From contig JBHEKU010000061.1 in assembly GCA_041859205.1 (NCBI GenBank), positions 1-64,000 of the forward strand: a stretch of 64,000 nucleotides of DNA, read 5' to 3'. Positions 26,110 through 34,538 of the stretch are shown here, in pieces. This DNA comes from JAFDZO01 sp041859205. Its GTDB lineage: Bacteria > Bacteroidota > Ignavibacteria > Tepidaquicellales > Tepidaquicellaceae. The notes beneath the pieces are model-generated. The model was not told the DNA's origin, searched no databases, and saw only the letters and a program-made list of their open reading frames with translations. The stretch's first letter is position 1, and every line of letters starts with the position of its first letter. The position numbers and the translations under genes were made by a program.

Positions 26110-27138
26110 TTGCGAAACAACTCATTAAATACAGCGGAAATTACAGATACAGATAAGGATTTTATTACTATTGTAAGACCTCAGAATTTTTCTGAATTCC
26201 TTGGTCAGGATAAAGTAAAAGAGAACTTAAAAATATTTATAGAGAGCTCAAAGATACTCGGTGAATCTTTAGACCACGTTTTATTCACAGGTCCTCCCGG
26301 GCTTGGTAAAACCACGCTTGCTAATATTATTGCCAACGAACTCAATGCAGCAATTGTATGTACCTCCGGTCCCGTGATTGAAAAGCCCGGCGACCTTGCA
26401 GGCATGCTTACAAAGTTACGCGCAGGCGAAATTTTATTCATAGATGAAATTCACAGAATACCGAAAGTTGTTGAAGAGTTTTTATATTCAGCGATGGAAG
26501 ATTTTAAGCTTGATATAATGATAGATTCCGGTCCGGCTGCGCGGAGCATTCCGATTAAATTAGAGAAGTTCACTTTAATCGGAGCAACAACAAGACAGGG
26601 ATTGCTTTCATCTCCAATGCTTGACCGGTTCGGAATTAACTGCCATCTTGATTATTATTCTTCCAAAGAGCTTGTCAATATTGTGAAACGTTCTGCCCGG
26701 CTTATGGGAATTGAAATTACCGATGACGGCGCAGAAGAAATTGCGCAGCGTTCACGCGCAACTCCGCGTATTGCAAACAGATTACTGAGAAGAACACGTG
26801 ACTTTGCCATAGTAAAAGAAGACGGGAAGATTTCAAAATCAATTGCCGACTATGCTTTAACTTCGCTTGATATAGATAAATACGGGCTTGATAAGATGGA
26901 TAAAAAAATTCTGGAAACAATTATTACAAAGTTCAATGGCGGACCCGTAGGCTTATCTACTATTGCAGCATCGGTCGGTGAAGATCCGGGAACAATAGAA
27001 GATGTTTATGAGCCATTCCTTATGATAGAAGGATTTATAAAGCGTACTCCGAAGGGAAGAGAAGCTACTCCGCTGGCATTTAAGCATCTTGGTCTGAAGT
27101 CAAATGCAAAAAAAGAATTACCTTTATTTGATAATTAG
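26110..27138 (+). CDS. ruvB: Holliday junction branch migration DNA helicase RuvB
   Basis: The AAA+ motor of the RuvAB complex that drives Holliday junction branch migration. The 342-residue length is normal. Walker A is GPPGLGKTTLA near residue 60, Walker B is LFIDEIHRIP, sensor 1 lies in LIGATTRQG, and the arginine finger lies in SPMLDRFGI. The winged-helix C-terminus has FNGGPVGLSTIAASVGED and RTPKGREATPLA. The start is TTG. It is followed 23 nt later by a lipoprotein gene. Confidence 0.97.
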   Translation: MRNNSLNTAEITDTDKDFITIVRPQNFSEFLGQDKVKENLKIFIESSKILGESLDHVLFTGPPGLGKTTLANIIANELNAAIVCTSGPVIEKPGDLAGMLTKLRAGEILFIDEIHRIPKVVEEFLYSAMEDFKLDIMIDSGPAARSIPIKLEKFTLIGATTRQGLLSSPMLDRFGINCHLDYYSSKELVNIVKRSARLMGIEITDDGAEEIAQRSRATPRIANRLLRRTRDFAIVKEDGKISKSIADYALTSLDIDKYGLDKMDKKILETIITKFNGGPVGLSTIAASVGEDPGTIEDVYEPFLMIEGFIKRTPKGREATPLAFKHLGLKSNAKKELPLFDN

Positions 27139-27161
27139 TCTTATCACTTTTTAAAATACCA

Positions 27162-28226
27162 ATGAAAAATTTTAAATTTATATCTGCGCTCTTAATTTTG
27201 TTTGTTCTGGTTACAAGCTGCTCGTACTTTAAAAGCACCACTACAAAAAACAATGACGAGTCTCACAAAATAGAAGGTGAAACTCCCGTTAAAGAAAAAG
27301 TGCTTGAGAAAACTTCACAGGCAGACCTGACTTTTTATAATAAGTATATTGAAGTCTCAAATAAAATTTCTGAAACGGCAGATGAAGTAAATAAAAATTT
27401 CCTTACGACCGTGCCTGACCCTTCAACAATTTCAAAAGGTTCTTTTATCCTTGTTGTCGGTCTTGATATATATGTAAATAATCTTGAGAGACTCATAAAA
27501 GATTACAGACGTTCCTATTATGAAGGCGGTGAGCTTGCAAAGCTTGCCACAGATAACGAAAACATGAAGACGGAAATTGAAACTTCGTTCAGAGAATTAC
27601 TAAAGTCATTGGAGAATTACTATTCAGTTGCATCACGCGTTACTAAATTCTATAAGGATAAAGAGTATAAAGATAATTTATCCAAGGCAGCAGGTTTTGA
27701 TAAAGAAATGAAAGACTCATACAAAGAGTATGATTCGTTATATAATAGATTCAAAGAGTCCGTAAAAAAATACAAGCCGGTAAAGACGAGAAAGAATCCT
27801 GATGACTTTACAAACAAAGATGAAAAGGCAGTTATAATTGTACAGAACGCACTGGAGAATACCATGGATTTGGCCGAAACATTTTACAGCAAGTTTGAAA
27901 GTGTGAACAGAAATTCCAATGCAGACGGATTGCAGGCTGATATAGAAGAGTTTGAACGAAAGTTTAAAGCAGAGGAAAATAAAATTCAATCGACGGAATT
28001 CTCAGATAAAAGCAAATATATAAAATTCAGCTTCGAAGATTACTTTACCAAGATGACAAAAGGTTTTATTGATGAAGTGAATAAATTCAACAAAGACCTG
28101 AAGAAAGGAAAAATGAACGAAAGAGATTTCGGTCTGGCTTACGACAATGTTGTGCGAAGCTATAATTACATGATAAATGCATATAATTCTTCCATTACTA
28201 CAGTAAATTCGTTCAAAGTTTATTAG
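27162..28226 (+). CDS. Lipoprotein, possibly DUF3829-like
   Basis: The N-terminus ISALLILFVLVTSCSYFKS contains a lipobox with Cys near residue 20, so the 354-residue protein should be lipid-anchored. The mature part is charged and helical, with YNKYIEVSNKISETADEVN near residue 62 and a second YNYMINAYNSSITTVN near the end. This pattern recalls YiiG/DUF3829 lipoproteins, but the match is from memory and weak. It has no catalytic motif. It is close downstream of ruvB and upstream of the rhodanese gene on the same strand. Confidence 0.8.
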   Translation: MKNFKFISALLILFVLVTSCSYFKSTTTKNNDESHKIEGETPVKEKVLEKTSQADLTFYNKYIEVSNKISETADEVNKNFLTTVPDPSTISKGSFILVVGLDIYVNNLERLIKDYRRSYYEGGELAKLATDNENMKTEIETSFRELLKSLENYYSVASRVTKFYKDKEYKDNLSKAAGFDKEMKDSYKEYDSLYNRFKESVKKYKPVKTRKNPDDFTNKDEKAVIIVQNALENTMDLAETFYSKFESVNRNSNADGLQADIEEFERKFKAEENKIQSTEFSDKSKYIKFSFEDYFTKMTKGFIDEVNKFNKDLKKGKMNERDFGLAYDNVVRSYNYMINAYNSSITTVNSFKVY

Positions 28227-28281
28227 GATTTTTTGAACTTTAACTAAAAAAATCAGGTTAGTTTTTTATAATAATAATTTT

Positions 28282-28887
28282 ATGAGTAAACACTTATCAG
28301 GCGGTAAACAGGCGCTATTGATTTTTATTATGGCGCTCGCAGCAGGTTTAACAATGAATGCCGTAAGCAGCAAAGGTATACCGCTGTTCACAAACTACAC
28401 CGAAAAAATGAAGGCTGATAATACTGACAGCTTAAAGAATGCCATTCAGAATACGAATGATTTTAAAAATAATCCTTACGATACGACTCAAAAAGATAAA
28501 CCTCTCAGCTACAACAATAATCCTAATCTGACTAAAGAAGGATTTATAAAGCCGCAGAAAATTAAGCTCGACCTTGCAAAACTATTGTTTGAAAGAAATG
28601 CTCTGATGATAGATGCAAGAAAGCCCGAAGAATTTGCAAAAGGACACATAAAAGGAGCAATTAATATTTCTTATGAAGATTACCATTTTAAGGATAAAGA
28701 TAAGCTTCCCGATAGATTAAAAGGACTAAACAAAGATGGTATTATCATCGCATACTGTAACGGCGGCGACTGTGACATGAGCATAGACCTTGCATACGAT
28801 ATTGCCAAGCTTGGCTTTAATGCTGTCAACATTTATCTCGGCGGATTTAAAGAATGGGAAGCAGCCGGCCTTCCGGTTGAAAAATAA
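28282..28887 (+). CDS. Membrane-anchored rhodanese-like protein
   Basis: A 201-residue protein with an N-terminal hydrophobic helix (ALLIFIMALAAGLTM) followed by a periplasmic linker and a rhodanese domain: LMIDARKPEEFAKGHIKGAI near residue 110 and the active loop AYCNGGDCDMS with the catalytic Cys. Rhodaneses carry sulfur as a Cys-persulfide or act in thiol redox relay. It precedes a MauE/DoxX membrane protein by 12 nt, and a DUF1573 protein follows, so it is likely part of a periplasmic thiol or sulfur module. Confidence 0.9.
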   Translation: MSKHLSGGKQALLIFIMALAAGLTMNAVSSKGIPLFTNYTEKMKADNTDSLKNAIQNTNDFKNNPYDTTQKDKPLSYNNNPNLTKEGFIKPQKIKLDLAKLLFERNALMIDARKPEEFAKGHIKGAINISYEDYHFKDKDKLPDRLKGLNKDGIIIAYCNGGDCDMSIDLAYDIAKLGFNAVNIYLGGFKEWEAAGLPVEK

Positions 28888-28899
28888 CTTTATTAATAC

Positions 28900-29397
28900 A
28901 TGAAAGATTTTTTATCATCAAGGTACGTCCAGGTTGTACTTCAGATCATTATCGGAGCAGTTTTTGTTTATGCATCTTATAATAAGTTATTCGACCAGAC
29001 TGCCTTTGCAAAATCAGTTTACGGATATAAACTTCTTCCGGACTTTTTAATAAATATTACTGCCATAATTGTTCCTCCGCTTGAATTTATTGCGGGACTT
29101 TTTTTGATGTTTGGTTTGTTTAGAAAGGGGAGCTCGTTAGTTATAATCGCATTACTCAGTGTTTTTTTAATAGGTTTAGTGCAGGCTTATGCAAGAGGAT
29201 TAGATATAGATTGCGGCTGTTTCGGCTCAAATGGTGCTGATAAAACAACATCGGCAGATTTGCTCATCAGAATATTTGAAGATATATTGTTATTATTGGG
29301 CGCAATTATTATTTTTAAATTTAGCCGTTCAAAGTATTATAAAAACGTAAATTACACGGATGCTGAAATTCTTGCATCCCAAAACAAGGAGACATAA
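28900..29397 (+). CDS. MauE/DoxX-family membrane protein
   Basis: A 165-residue protein with four membrane helices (LQIIIGAVFVYASYNKLFDQ, FLINITAIIVPPLEFIAGLF, SSLVIIALLSVFLIGLVQAY, LLIRIFEDILLLLGAIIIF). The periplasm-side motif ARGLDIDCGCFGS is typical of the MauE/DoxX-like group, which is linked to disulfide or quinone redox chemistry. It is coupled to the rhodanese upstream, and its stop lies 1 nt before the DUF1573 start. Confidence 0.88.
   Translation: MKDFLSSRYVQVVLQIIIGAVFVYASYNKLFDQTAFAKSVYGYKLLPDFLINITAIIVPPLEFIAGLFLMFGLFRKGSSLVIIALLSVFLIGLVQAYARGLDIDCGCFGSNGADKTTSADLLIRIFEDILLLLGAIIIFKFSRSKYYKNVNYTDAEILASQNKET
29386..29391 (+). promoter_or_regulatory. Shine-Dalgarno AAGGAG deciding the DUF1573 start
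   Basis: AAGGAG lies 7 nt before the ATG at 29399, inside the end of the MauE/DoxX gene. It is one of the few clear sites in this window and argues against the longer reading frame that begins 39 nt earlier. Confidence 0.75.
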
Positions 29398-29398
29398 A

Positions 29399-29827
29399 AT
29401 GTTAAAATCAAAAGGTTCAAAAATATCCTTCTTCACTCTGGGGCTTGTTGCAATTTTCGCAATTATGTTTTCAGTGGTAAACAATTCAAAGCTTGCTGCT
29501 TCCATCAACGGACCAAGAATGATGTTCAATGAAACGAAACATGATTTCGGCAAAATAGCTTCAGGACCGCAAGTTGAATATGTTTTCAAGTTCACAAATA
29601 AAGGCAACCAGACTCTTCACATTGAAAAAGTTCAGACATCCTGCGGATGCACAGGAACTACGATGGGCGAAAAAATGGATTATGCTAAAGGTGAGTCAGG
29701 TGAAATAAAAGTGACTTTTAATACACAAGGCAGAGAAGGAAAACAAGAGAAAACTATTATGGTTTATTCAAACGATGCTAAAGAGCCTCAAAAAGTTCTT
29801 ACCTTCATTGCTGATATTACACCATAA
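29399..29827 (+). CDS. DUF1573 domain protein, exported
   Basis: A 142-residue protein with a signal or anchor helix (ISFFTLGLVAIFAIMFSVV) and one DUF1573 beta-sandwich: FNETKHDFGKIASGPQVEY, FTNKGNQTLHIEKVQTSCGC and VTFNTQGREGKQEKTIMV. The SCGC pair is the family hallmark. DUF1573 proteins are abundant in Bacteroidota envelopes and their function is unclear. The gene follows the rhodanese and MauE genes with essentially no spacing. A hairpin terminator follows. Confidence 0.9.
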   Translation: MLKSKGSKISFFTLGLVAIFAIMFSVVNNSKLAASINGPRMMFNETKHDFGKIASGPQVEYVFKFTNKGNQTLHIEKVQTSCGCTGTTMGEKMDYAKGESGEIKVTFNTQGREGKQEKTIMVYSNDAKEPQKVLTFIADITP

Positions 29828-29860
29828 AATAATTTTGTTTGTATAATTTGTAAGTAATAT

Positions 29861-29892
29861 AAAGGCGGAGAAATTTTTCTTCGCCTTTTTTA
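29861..29892 (+). terminator. Intrinsic terminator after the DUF1573 operon
   Basis: AAAGGCGGAGAA pairs with TTCTTCGCCTTT and is followed by a T run. It sits between convergent transcripts. Confidence 0.8.
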
Positions 29893-29900
29893 TTTAAACT

Positions 29901-31313
29901 TTATTCATCTGCAACAAGCTCAAGAATATTTTCTTTCTTTTTGCTCAATTCAAATTTTCTTTCTTTCCATTTTCCCCTGCTGAACCAGTACGTAATCAGA
30001 ATTCCTTTTAGCGCAACTGAAAGACAGATAGCAAACCATATTCCGTTCAGTCCCCATATTGAAGAAAAGTATGCGCAGAGAGGAATTCTTAAAAGAGTTG
30101 TAGTGAGTCCTATGGTAACCGGAGGTATTGTTTCTCCGGCTCCTGAAAATGCTCCGCTTAATATAACTTCAGCTGCGGAGAAAATTAATATTATTGCTGT
30201 CACTTTATTAAAATCTGATGCGGCCACAATTACGCTTAAATCAGTAGTAAAGATAGATGCAATCTGCGCGCTGAAAGTGAAAAGTATAATTGAATATAAC
30301 ATAGCGGCAAAAATTCCGAATTTAAAAATCTTCCATGCGAGTTTCTCTGCACGGTCTTTATTTCCTGCGCCGATGTTCTGCCCGACTAAAATTGTAGCTG
30401 CAAGCGAAAGCCCTATGTATATCTGATATGAAATTGCCTCGGAGCGGTGGCCAATGCCGAGCGCAGCAAGTCCGGTAGTGCCGTAATCAGCTACAAATCG
30501 TGAGACGAAAACATATATTAAAGAAAACGCCAGTCCGCTCATCGATACAGGCAGGCCGATTTTCAAAGTATGCCTTAGTATTTTTTTGCTGAAGCTGTAG
30601 CTGCTGATTTTATTTATAAGATTTCTTTTCCTTAATAATCTGTACCCGATAACGAAAGCTATGAAGTAAGATATCAGAGTTGAAAATGCAGCACCCATCA
30701 TTCCGCCAAATGGAACAGGTCCCCAGCCAAAGATTAAAAGTGGTGCTAAAAAAAAGTTTAAAATTACCGCTGTAAGTAAAAGATAGAACGGTGTTTTTGT
30801 ATCGCCGTTACCTCTGAATATTGCAGTTGCTGTTGAAAGCAAAGTAACACATGGTAAACCAAGAAGAAAAGTAACCAGATAGTCATCTGTGTAACTTCTT
30901 TGCTGCACATCAATATTAATTATATCATATAAATACGGAAGAGCAGGTATCATTACAACTGCGACAATGATTGCAAGAAAAAAAGTCTCTATCAGATTGT
31001 TTGTAGAGATATGCCTTCCCGTATCTGCTTCATCAGCTCCTTTTGATTGAGCTACAAGTGAGTTAGTGCCGACGGGAATCATTTCTCCCAGCGCCATTGC
31101 TCCCCATACAAGAAAATTAGCAACTGTAATTGCTGCAAGCTCAGCGCTGCCGAGCTTCCCGACCCAATAAGAATCAATAAGAGTAAAAGAAGATTTTACT
31201 AATGTCTGTAACACGGCCGGACCTGCAATGGCAAGTATCAGCCTGTTGTCTGAAAGTTTATTTATCAAATTATTTGGAAATCGGGGAGTAAATTGCAAAC
31301 AACAAAAATACAT
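29901..31313 (-). CDS. MATE family multidrug/antimicrobial extrusion transporter
   Basis: A cation-coupled efflux protein of about 470 residues with about 12 membrane helices. AIAGPAVLQTLVKSSFTLID and WVGKLGSAELAAITVANFLV are the typical first-helix blocks, QSKGADEAD follows, and PFGGMMGAAFSTLISYFIA and IGQNIGAG-like VGQNIGAGNKD mark the repeat of the six-helix unit. It exports organic cations or metabolites. A TTG precedes the ATG chosen here by one codon. The gene is divergent from the glycosyltransferase fusion. Confidence 0.9.
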   Translation of the reverse strand: MYFCCLQFTPRFPNNLINKLSDNRLILAIAGPAVLQTLVKSSFTLIDSYWVGKLGSAELAAITVANFLVWGAMALGEMIPVGTNSLVAQSKGADEADTGRHISTNNLIETFFLAIIVAVVMIPALPYLYDIINIDVQQRSYTDDYLVTFLLGLPCVTLLSTATAIFRGNGDTKTPFYLLLTAVILNFFLAPLLIFGWGPVPFGGMMGAAFSTLISYFIAFVIGYRLLRKRNLINKISSYSFSKKILRHTLKIGLPVSMSGLAFSLIYVFVSRFVADYGTTGLAALGIGHRSEAISYQIYIGLSLAATILVGQNIGAGNKDRAEKLAWKIFKFGIFAAMLYSIILFTFSAQIASIFTTDLSVIVAASDFNKVTAIILIFSAAEVILSGAFSGAGETIPPVTIGLTTTLLRIPLCAYFSSIWGLNGIWFAICLSVALKGILITYWFSRGKWKERKFELSKKKENILELVADE

Positions 31314-31375
31314 CAATTAAAAACATTTGTAAATCTAAATTGATAATTGTTTTTATTCTTCTCATTTTTAGTCAA

Positions 31376-33214
31376 ATGAATATACTTTACCTTTTATCTC
31401 AGGTAGAGGTTACGGGGGCAGAAACCTACGTAGAATCTCTGGCAAATTACCTTTCCTCACTCGGCAATAAAATATTTATTGCATCGGATACTTTTACGCG
31501 TAAAGCTGATGCAAAAATATTTAAAGTTCAGCTGCATCAAAGGGATTTTAAAACACGCCGCAGCAACATCGTTGAGATTCAAAAAATCATAAGAGAAAAT
31601 AATATAGATATAGTTCATGCAAACTCACGCGCATCAGCATGGGTCGGACACTTTGCATGCAGGAAAGAGAACATTCCTTTTATAGTTACAATACACGGAC
31701 TCAGCGGAATGCGATTATCCAAGAAGCTTGTTCCTGCTCTGGGAGATAAAACGATTGCAGTATCTGAATATATACGTGATGTAACGATGAAAGATTTTAA
31801 TTTGAAGAAGAGTCAGATAGAATTGATACGTAACGGACTAAATATTGACGAAGTGATTAAAAGAAGTAAGCAGGAAGTGAAATCTGTTTATGATAACGAT
31901 AAGGATTTTCTTTTATCATATATAGGAAGAGGAACAGGTCCGAAGAAAGATATAGTGCTTGCGCTGGTAAATGAAATTATTCCGAAGGTAAAAGAAGAAG
32001 TAAAAAACTTAAAATTCCTTTTTATGTGCCCCGGTACTTTGGATGAAGTAATTTTAAGCAGCATTAATAAAAAAAATAAAGATGCGGGAGAAGATTATAT
32101 TTTAATTGATGACCACAAGAATGATGTAATGGCATCCCTTAATCAGGTCGATATGACAATTGCAGCGGGAAGAAGCGCCATTGAAGCAGTGCTTTTGAAC
32201 AAGCCTGTTTTATTCTGGGGTGAGTCTCTCTTCGGCGGAGCGCTGGATAATAATAGTTTGCCTCTTGCATTGGAATCAAATTTTGGTGACAGCAAAGATT
32301 TAGAAAAAGTAGATACGGAGAGGATTGTTAAAGAAATTATAAAAGCTATTAAAGATAATACTAAGCTTGATGAAGCCGTGAAGTCGAAAGTTGAAGATGA
32401 GTATGGCTTACTTCTAAACGCTGAAAAAGTACTTACACTATATAAAGAAGAAATTTTAAAGCTAAATGTAAAAGTATTGGAAGAGCCGCTGCCCATTTTA
32501 TTATATCACAGAGTTGTAAAGGATAGCATAAAAGACAGCGTAGTGGGTATATATGTTACTGAAGAAGTTTTTGAAGAGCAGCTTCAGCATCTGAAAAAAA
32601 ATAATTTTAAGACGATTACCTTTATAGATGTAAGTAAAGCATTGAAGGGAGATAAAACTTTATCTGAGAAAAATATTATACTCACATTCGATGACGGATA
32701 CGAAGATAACTATTCATCGGCCTTCCCTTTATTAAAGAAGTATAATTCAACTGCAGTGATATTTCTGGTAACGGGGCAGGATAGTAATGTATGGGACTCG
32801 ACTAAAAATGAACCGGGAGCAAAGCTGCTTAATAAAGAACAAATAAAAAAGATGTTTGATTGTGGAATAGAATTCGGAGCGCATACGTTGAATCATACAA
32901 ATCTGACCGAAGTAAGCAAAAACCAGCTTTTAAAAGAGATTTATAACTCAAAAATATATATTAGTAAAGAATTGCAAATTCCTGTCATCTCTTTTGCTTA
33001 TCCTTACGGTGAATGTAACAAGATGGCAAAGGAAGCTGTAAAGCAATTAGGGTTTGAGTTTGGAGTTGCGACAGATTCAGGTCCGTTGAATTTTTTAAAA
33101 GATTTGTACCAAATCCGCCGCCAGATTATTTTTTCACACACCTCATTGTTTCAATTCAGGAAGAAAATATCCAAGTGGTATCCGGCCTACAAAAAATTAA
33201 AATCAAAAAAATAG
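31376..33214 (+). CDS. Glycosyltransferase-polysaccharide deacetylase fusion protein
   Basis: The N-terminal 370 residues look like a family 4 glycosyltransferase: NILYLLSQVEVTGAETYVES at the start, DIVHANSRASAWVGHFA, FIVTIHGLSG, a short AVSEYIRD donor-side block and RSAIEAVLLNKPVLFWG. From about residue 385 a NodB polysaccharide deacetylase domain follows: ILLYHRVV, LTFDDGYEDNYSSAFPLL with the metal Asp, FGAHTLNHTNLT with the His pair and AYPYGECNKMAKE. The ATG is preferred over a TTG 36 nt upstream because GT4 proteins begin at that residue. It could build and deacetylate an envelope polysaccharide. The deacetylase half has no visible signal peptide. Confidence 0.88.
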   Translation: MNILYLLSQVEVTGAETYVESLANYLSSLGNKIFIASDTFTRKADAKIFKVQLHQRDFKTRRSNIVEIQKIIRENNIDIVHANSRASAWVGHFACRKENIPFIVTIHGLSGMRLSKKLVPALGDKTIAVSEYIRDVTMKDFNLKKSQIELIRNGLNIDEVIKRSKQEVKSVYDNDKDFLLSYIGRGTGPKKDIVLALVNEIIPKVKEEVKNLKFLFMCPGTLDEVILSSINKKNKDAGEDYILIDDHKNDVMASLNQVDMTIAAGRSAIEAVLLNKPVLFWGESLFGGALDNNSLPLALESNFGDSKDLEKVDTERIVKEIIKAIKDNTKLDEAVKSKVEDEYGLLLNAEKVLTLYKEEILKLNVKVLEEPLPILLYHRVVKDSIKDSVVGIYVTEEVFEEQLQHLKKNNFKTITFIDVSKALKGDKTLSEKNIILTFDDGYEDNYSSAFPLLKKYNSTAVIFLVTGQDSNVWDSTKNEPGAKLLNKEQIKKMFDCGIEFGAHTLNHTNLTEVSKNQLLKEIYNSKIYISKELQIPVISFAYPYGECNKMAKEAVKQLGFEFGVATDSGPLNFLKDLYQIRRQIIFSHTSLFQFRKKISKWYPAYKKLKSKK

Positions 33215-33538
33215 TAGTAATACTTTCTTTCTTTCCATTCGTTTCAAAACCCATTTTCTGAATCTTAAACATTCTTTTATTTTACAGAATTGAAGACAAA
33301 ACATAGTCTGTTTACTAAAATTCTCAGGCAAACTATTTTCTGCAAAATAAAGTAAAAACTTTTTAAAAGGGCATAACTAACAATAATATATGGTGATTAA
33401 AGTAATGCGCCTGAAAGTTTCCTGCAAAATTATCCTGCAAATTAGTACTTGCTTTATATATATAGTCTTTACATATTGTATGCAAATTAACACTGCAAAA
33501 TAATCTGCATAATAATTAATTCTGCAAAATAAGAATTC
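33215..33538. other. 324-bp AT-rich spacer with a repeated CTGCAAAATAA motif
   Basis: No gene is supported. The right two thirds carry at least seven near-copies of CTGCAAAATAA and end just before the first gene of the HU/SPOR operon. The promoter of that operon is expected here. Confidence 0.65.
33340..33532 (+). repeat. Iteron-like direct repeats of CTGCAAAATAA
   Basis: Copies begin at 33340, 33422 (CTGCAAAATTA), 33435 (CTGCAAATTAG), 33480 (ATGCAAATTAA), 33493, 33505 (CTGCATAATAA) and 33522, all on the same strand. The last four are 12-17 nt apart and stop 6 nt before the start codon. Spacing near one helical turn and a downstream gene for an HTH protein suggest binding sites, but AT-rich drift cannot be excluded. 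Confidence 0.55.
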
Positions 33539-34114
33539 ATGAAAGTAAGCAAATACTTTAAGATCAAAAAAATCCCGGGAATCATTAAAAAACTGACCGG
33601 AGTAAGTGTTGAAAAATTTGAAGACCTCTTAAAGCATCTCACGCCGATCTTTATCGATCTGGAGAAAAAGAGACTCTTCAAAAAATCCCGCAAGAGAGCT
33701 TTTGGCGGCGGAAGAAAACAAGACCTAGACCTTGACGATAAATTATTAATGCTTCTTATGTACAATCATCTGTTTGTTACGCATGAATTCCTTGGCGCGC
33801 TCTTTAATCTGCATAACAGCAATGTAAGCAGACAGATAAATCATCTTGAGCCATTGCTTTCAAAAGTATTTCAGGTTCCTGAAAGAAAGATAAAGCTGGC
33901 AGATTCTGTTTTATCACAATCGCAGATATTGGAAATATTTGTAAATCTTGATGAAGCAGATAAGAAGGAAATGAACTATAGTCCTGTAGGTACAGATTAT
34001 CCTCCGGTAAAATCGACGGGTACGGGCGGCAGTGATTTGCGAATTAATACAGAAGATAAGATAATAACGAATATAAAAGTTATCCCAATAAAAAAATCAC
34101 AATCGAATTTATGA
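33539..34114 (+). CDS. Transposase-type HTH (HTH_Tnp_4-like) DNA-binding protein without catalytic domain
   Basis: A 191-residue basic protein. A predicted helix-turn-helix of the kind found at the N-terminus of IS5-group transposases covers roughly residues 60-105: DLDLDDKLLMLLMYNHL, THEFLGALFNLHNSNVSRQI and NHLEPLLSKVF. In transposases a DDE nuclease domain follows, but here the sequence runs into 80 unrelated residues rich in Ser, Asp and Lys and stops. No terminal inverted repeats, catalytic Asp-Asp-Glu pattern or nuclease remnant are visible. The stop overlaps the next start (ATGA). It looks like a domesticated DNA-binding protein and first gene of a four-gene coupled operon. Confidence 0.78.
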   Translation: MKVSKYFKIKKIPGIIKKLTGVSVEKFEDLLKHLTPIFIDLEKKRLFKKSRKRAFGGGRKQDLDLDDKLLMLLMYNHLFVTHEFLGALFNLHNSNVSRQINHLEPLLSKVFQVPERKIKLADSVLSQSQILEIFVNLDEADKKEMNYSPVGTDYPPVKSTGTGGSDLRINTEDKIITNIKVIPIKKSQSNL

Positions 34115-34263
34115 GCACGCAGAATACTATAGCGCACAAAGATTTACCGAACAAAGAGAAGCTGAAAATAAACATCCAGCAGATAAAGATTTTATCAGGT
34201 ACAATAAACAAGCTTTACATTGAGTCGATGCTGAAAAAATTAACTCACATTTATAAAAAATGA
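34111..34263 (+). CDS. 50-residue charged helical protein within the HU/SPOR operon
   Basis: The ATG overlaps the previous stop and its own TGA overlaps the next ATG, both as ATGA, so coding and translational coupling are strongly suggested. The product begins MSTQNTIAHKDLPNKEKLK and continues with INIQQIKILSGTINKLYIES and a Lys-rich end. It has no hydrophobic segment and probably forms one or two amphipathic helices. No family is recognised. It may be a small partner of the flanking DNA-binding proteins. Confidence 0.7.
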   Translation: MSTQNTIAHKDLPNKEKLKINIQQIKILSGTINKLYIESMLKKLTHIYKK

Positions 34264-34538
34264 ATAAAGATTCTTTAGTAAGCAAAGTGGCAAACTCCAG
34301 CAGCTTTAGTCGTCACAGAAGCGAGCTGATATTCGACAGAATATTTGAGTTGATAAAGGAATCCCTGGTAAAGGATAAAGAATTTTCTGTAGATAATTTC
34401 GGAGAATTCAAAGTAGAGCACAGAGAAAGCATGAAGATAATGAATACAAAAGAGAACCAGGAAGTGCTTCTGCCGCCGAAAGATTTTATAAATTTTACTC
34501 CATCACAAAATTTATTAGACATAATAAATAAAAAATGA
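34260..34538 (+). CDS. HU/IHF-like DNA-binding protein, divergent
   Basis: A 92-residue protein with the length and order of HU. An N-terminal helical part (NKDSLVSKVANSSSFSRHRS, FDRIFELIKESLVKDKEF) is followed by DNFGEFKVEHRES, the HU FGxFxxxxR strand, and by INFTPSQNLLDIINKK, which corresponds to the F-x-P-x-x-x-L-x-x-x-[VI]-N end. The DNA-intercalating arm appears short. It is translationally coupled on both sides. It probably binds DNA as a dimer, possibly with the HU domain of the next protein. Confidence 0.82.
   Translation: MNKDSLVSKVANSSSFSRHRSELIFDRIFELIKESLVKDKEFSVDNFGEFKVEHRESMKIMNTKENQEVLLPPKDFINFTPSQNLLDIINKK

Noticed and set aside
33539..34114. Intact insertion sequence
   Set aside because: Only the HTH part of a transposase is present. 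There are no terminal inverted repeats or target duplications, and the gene is coupled to the next one.
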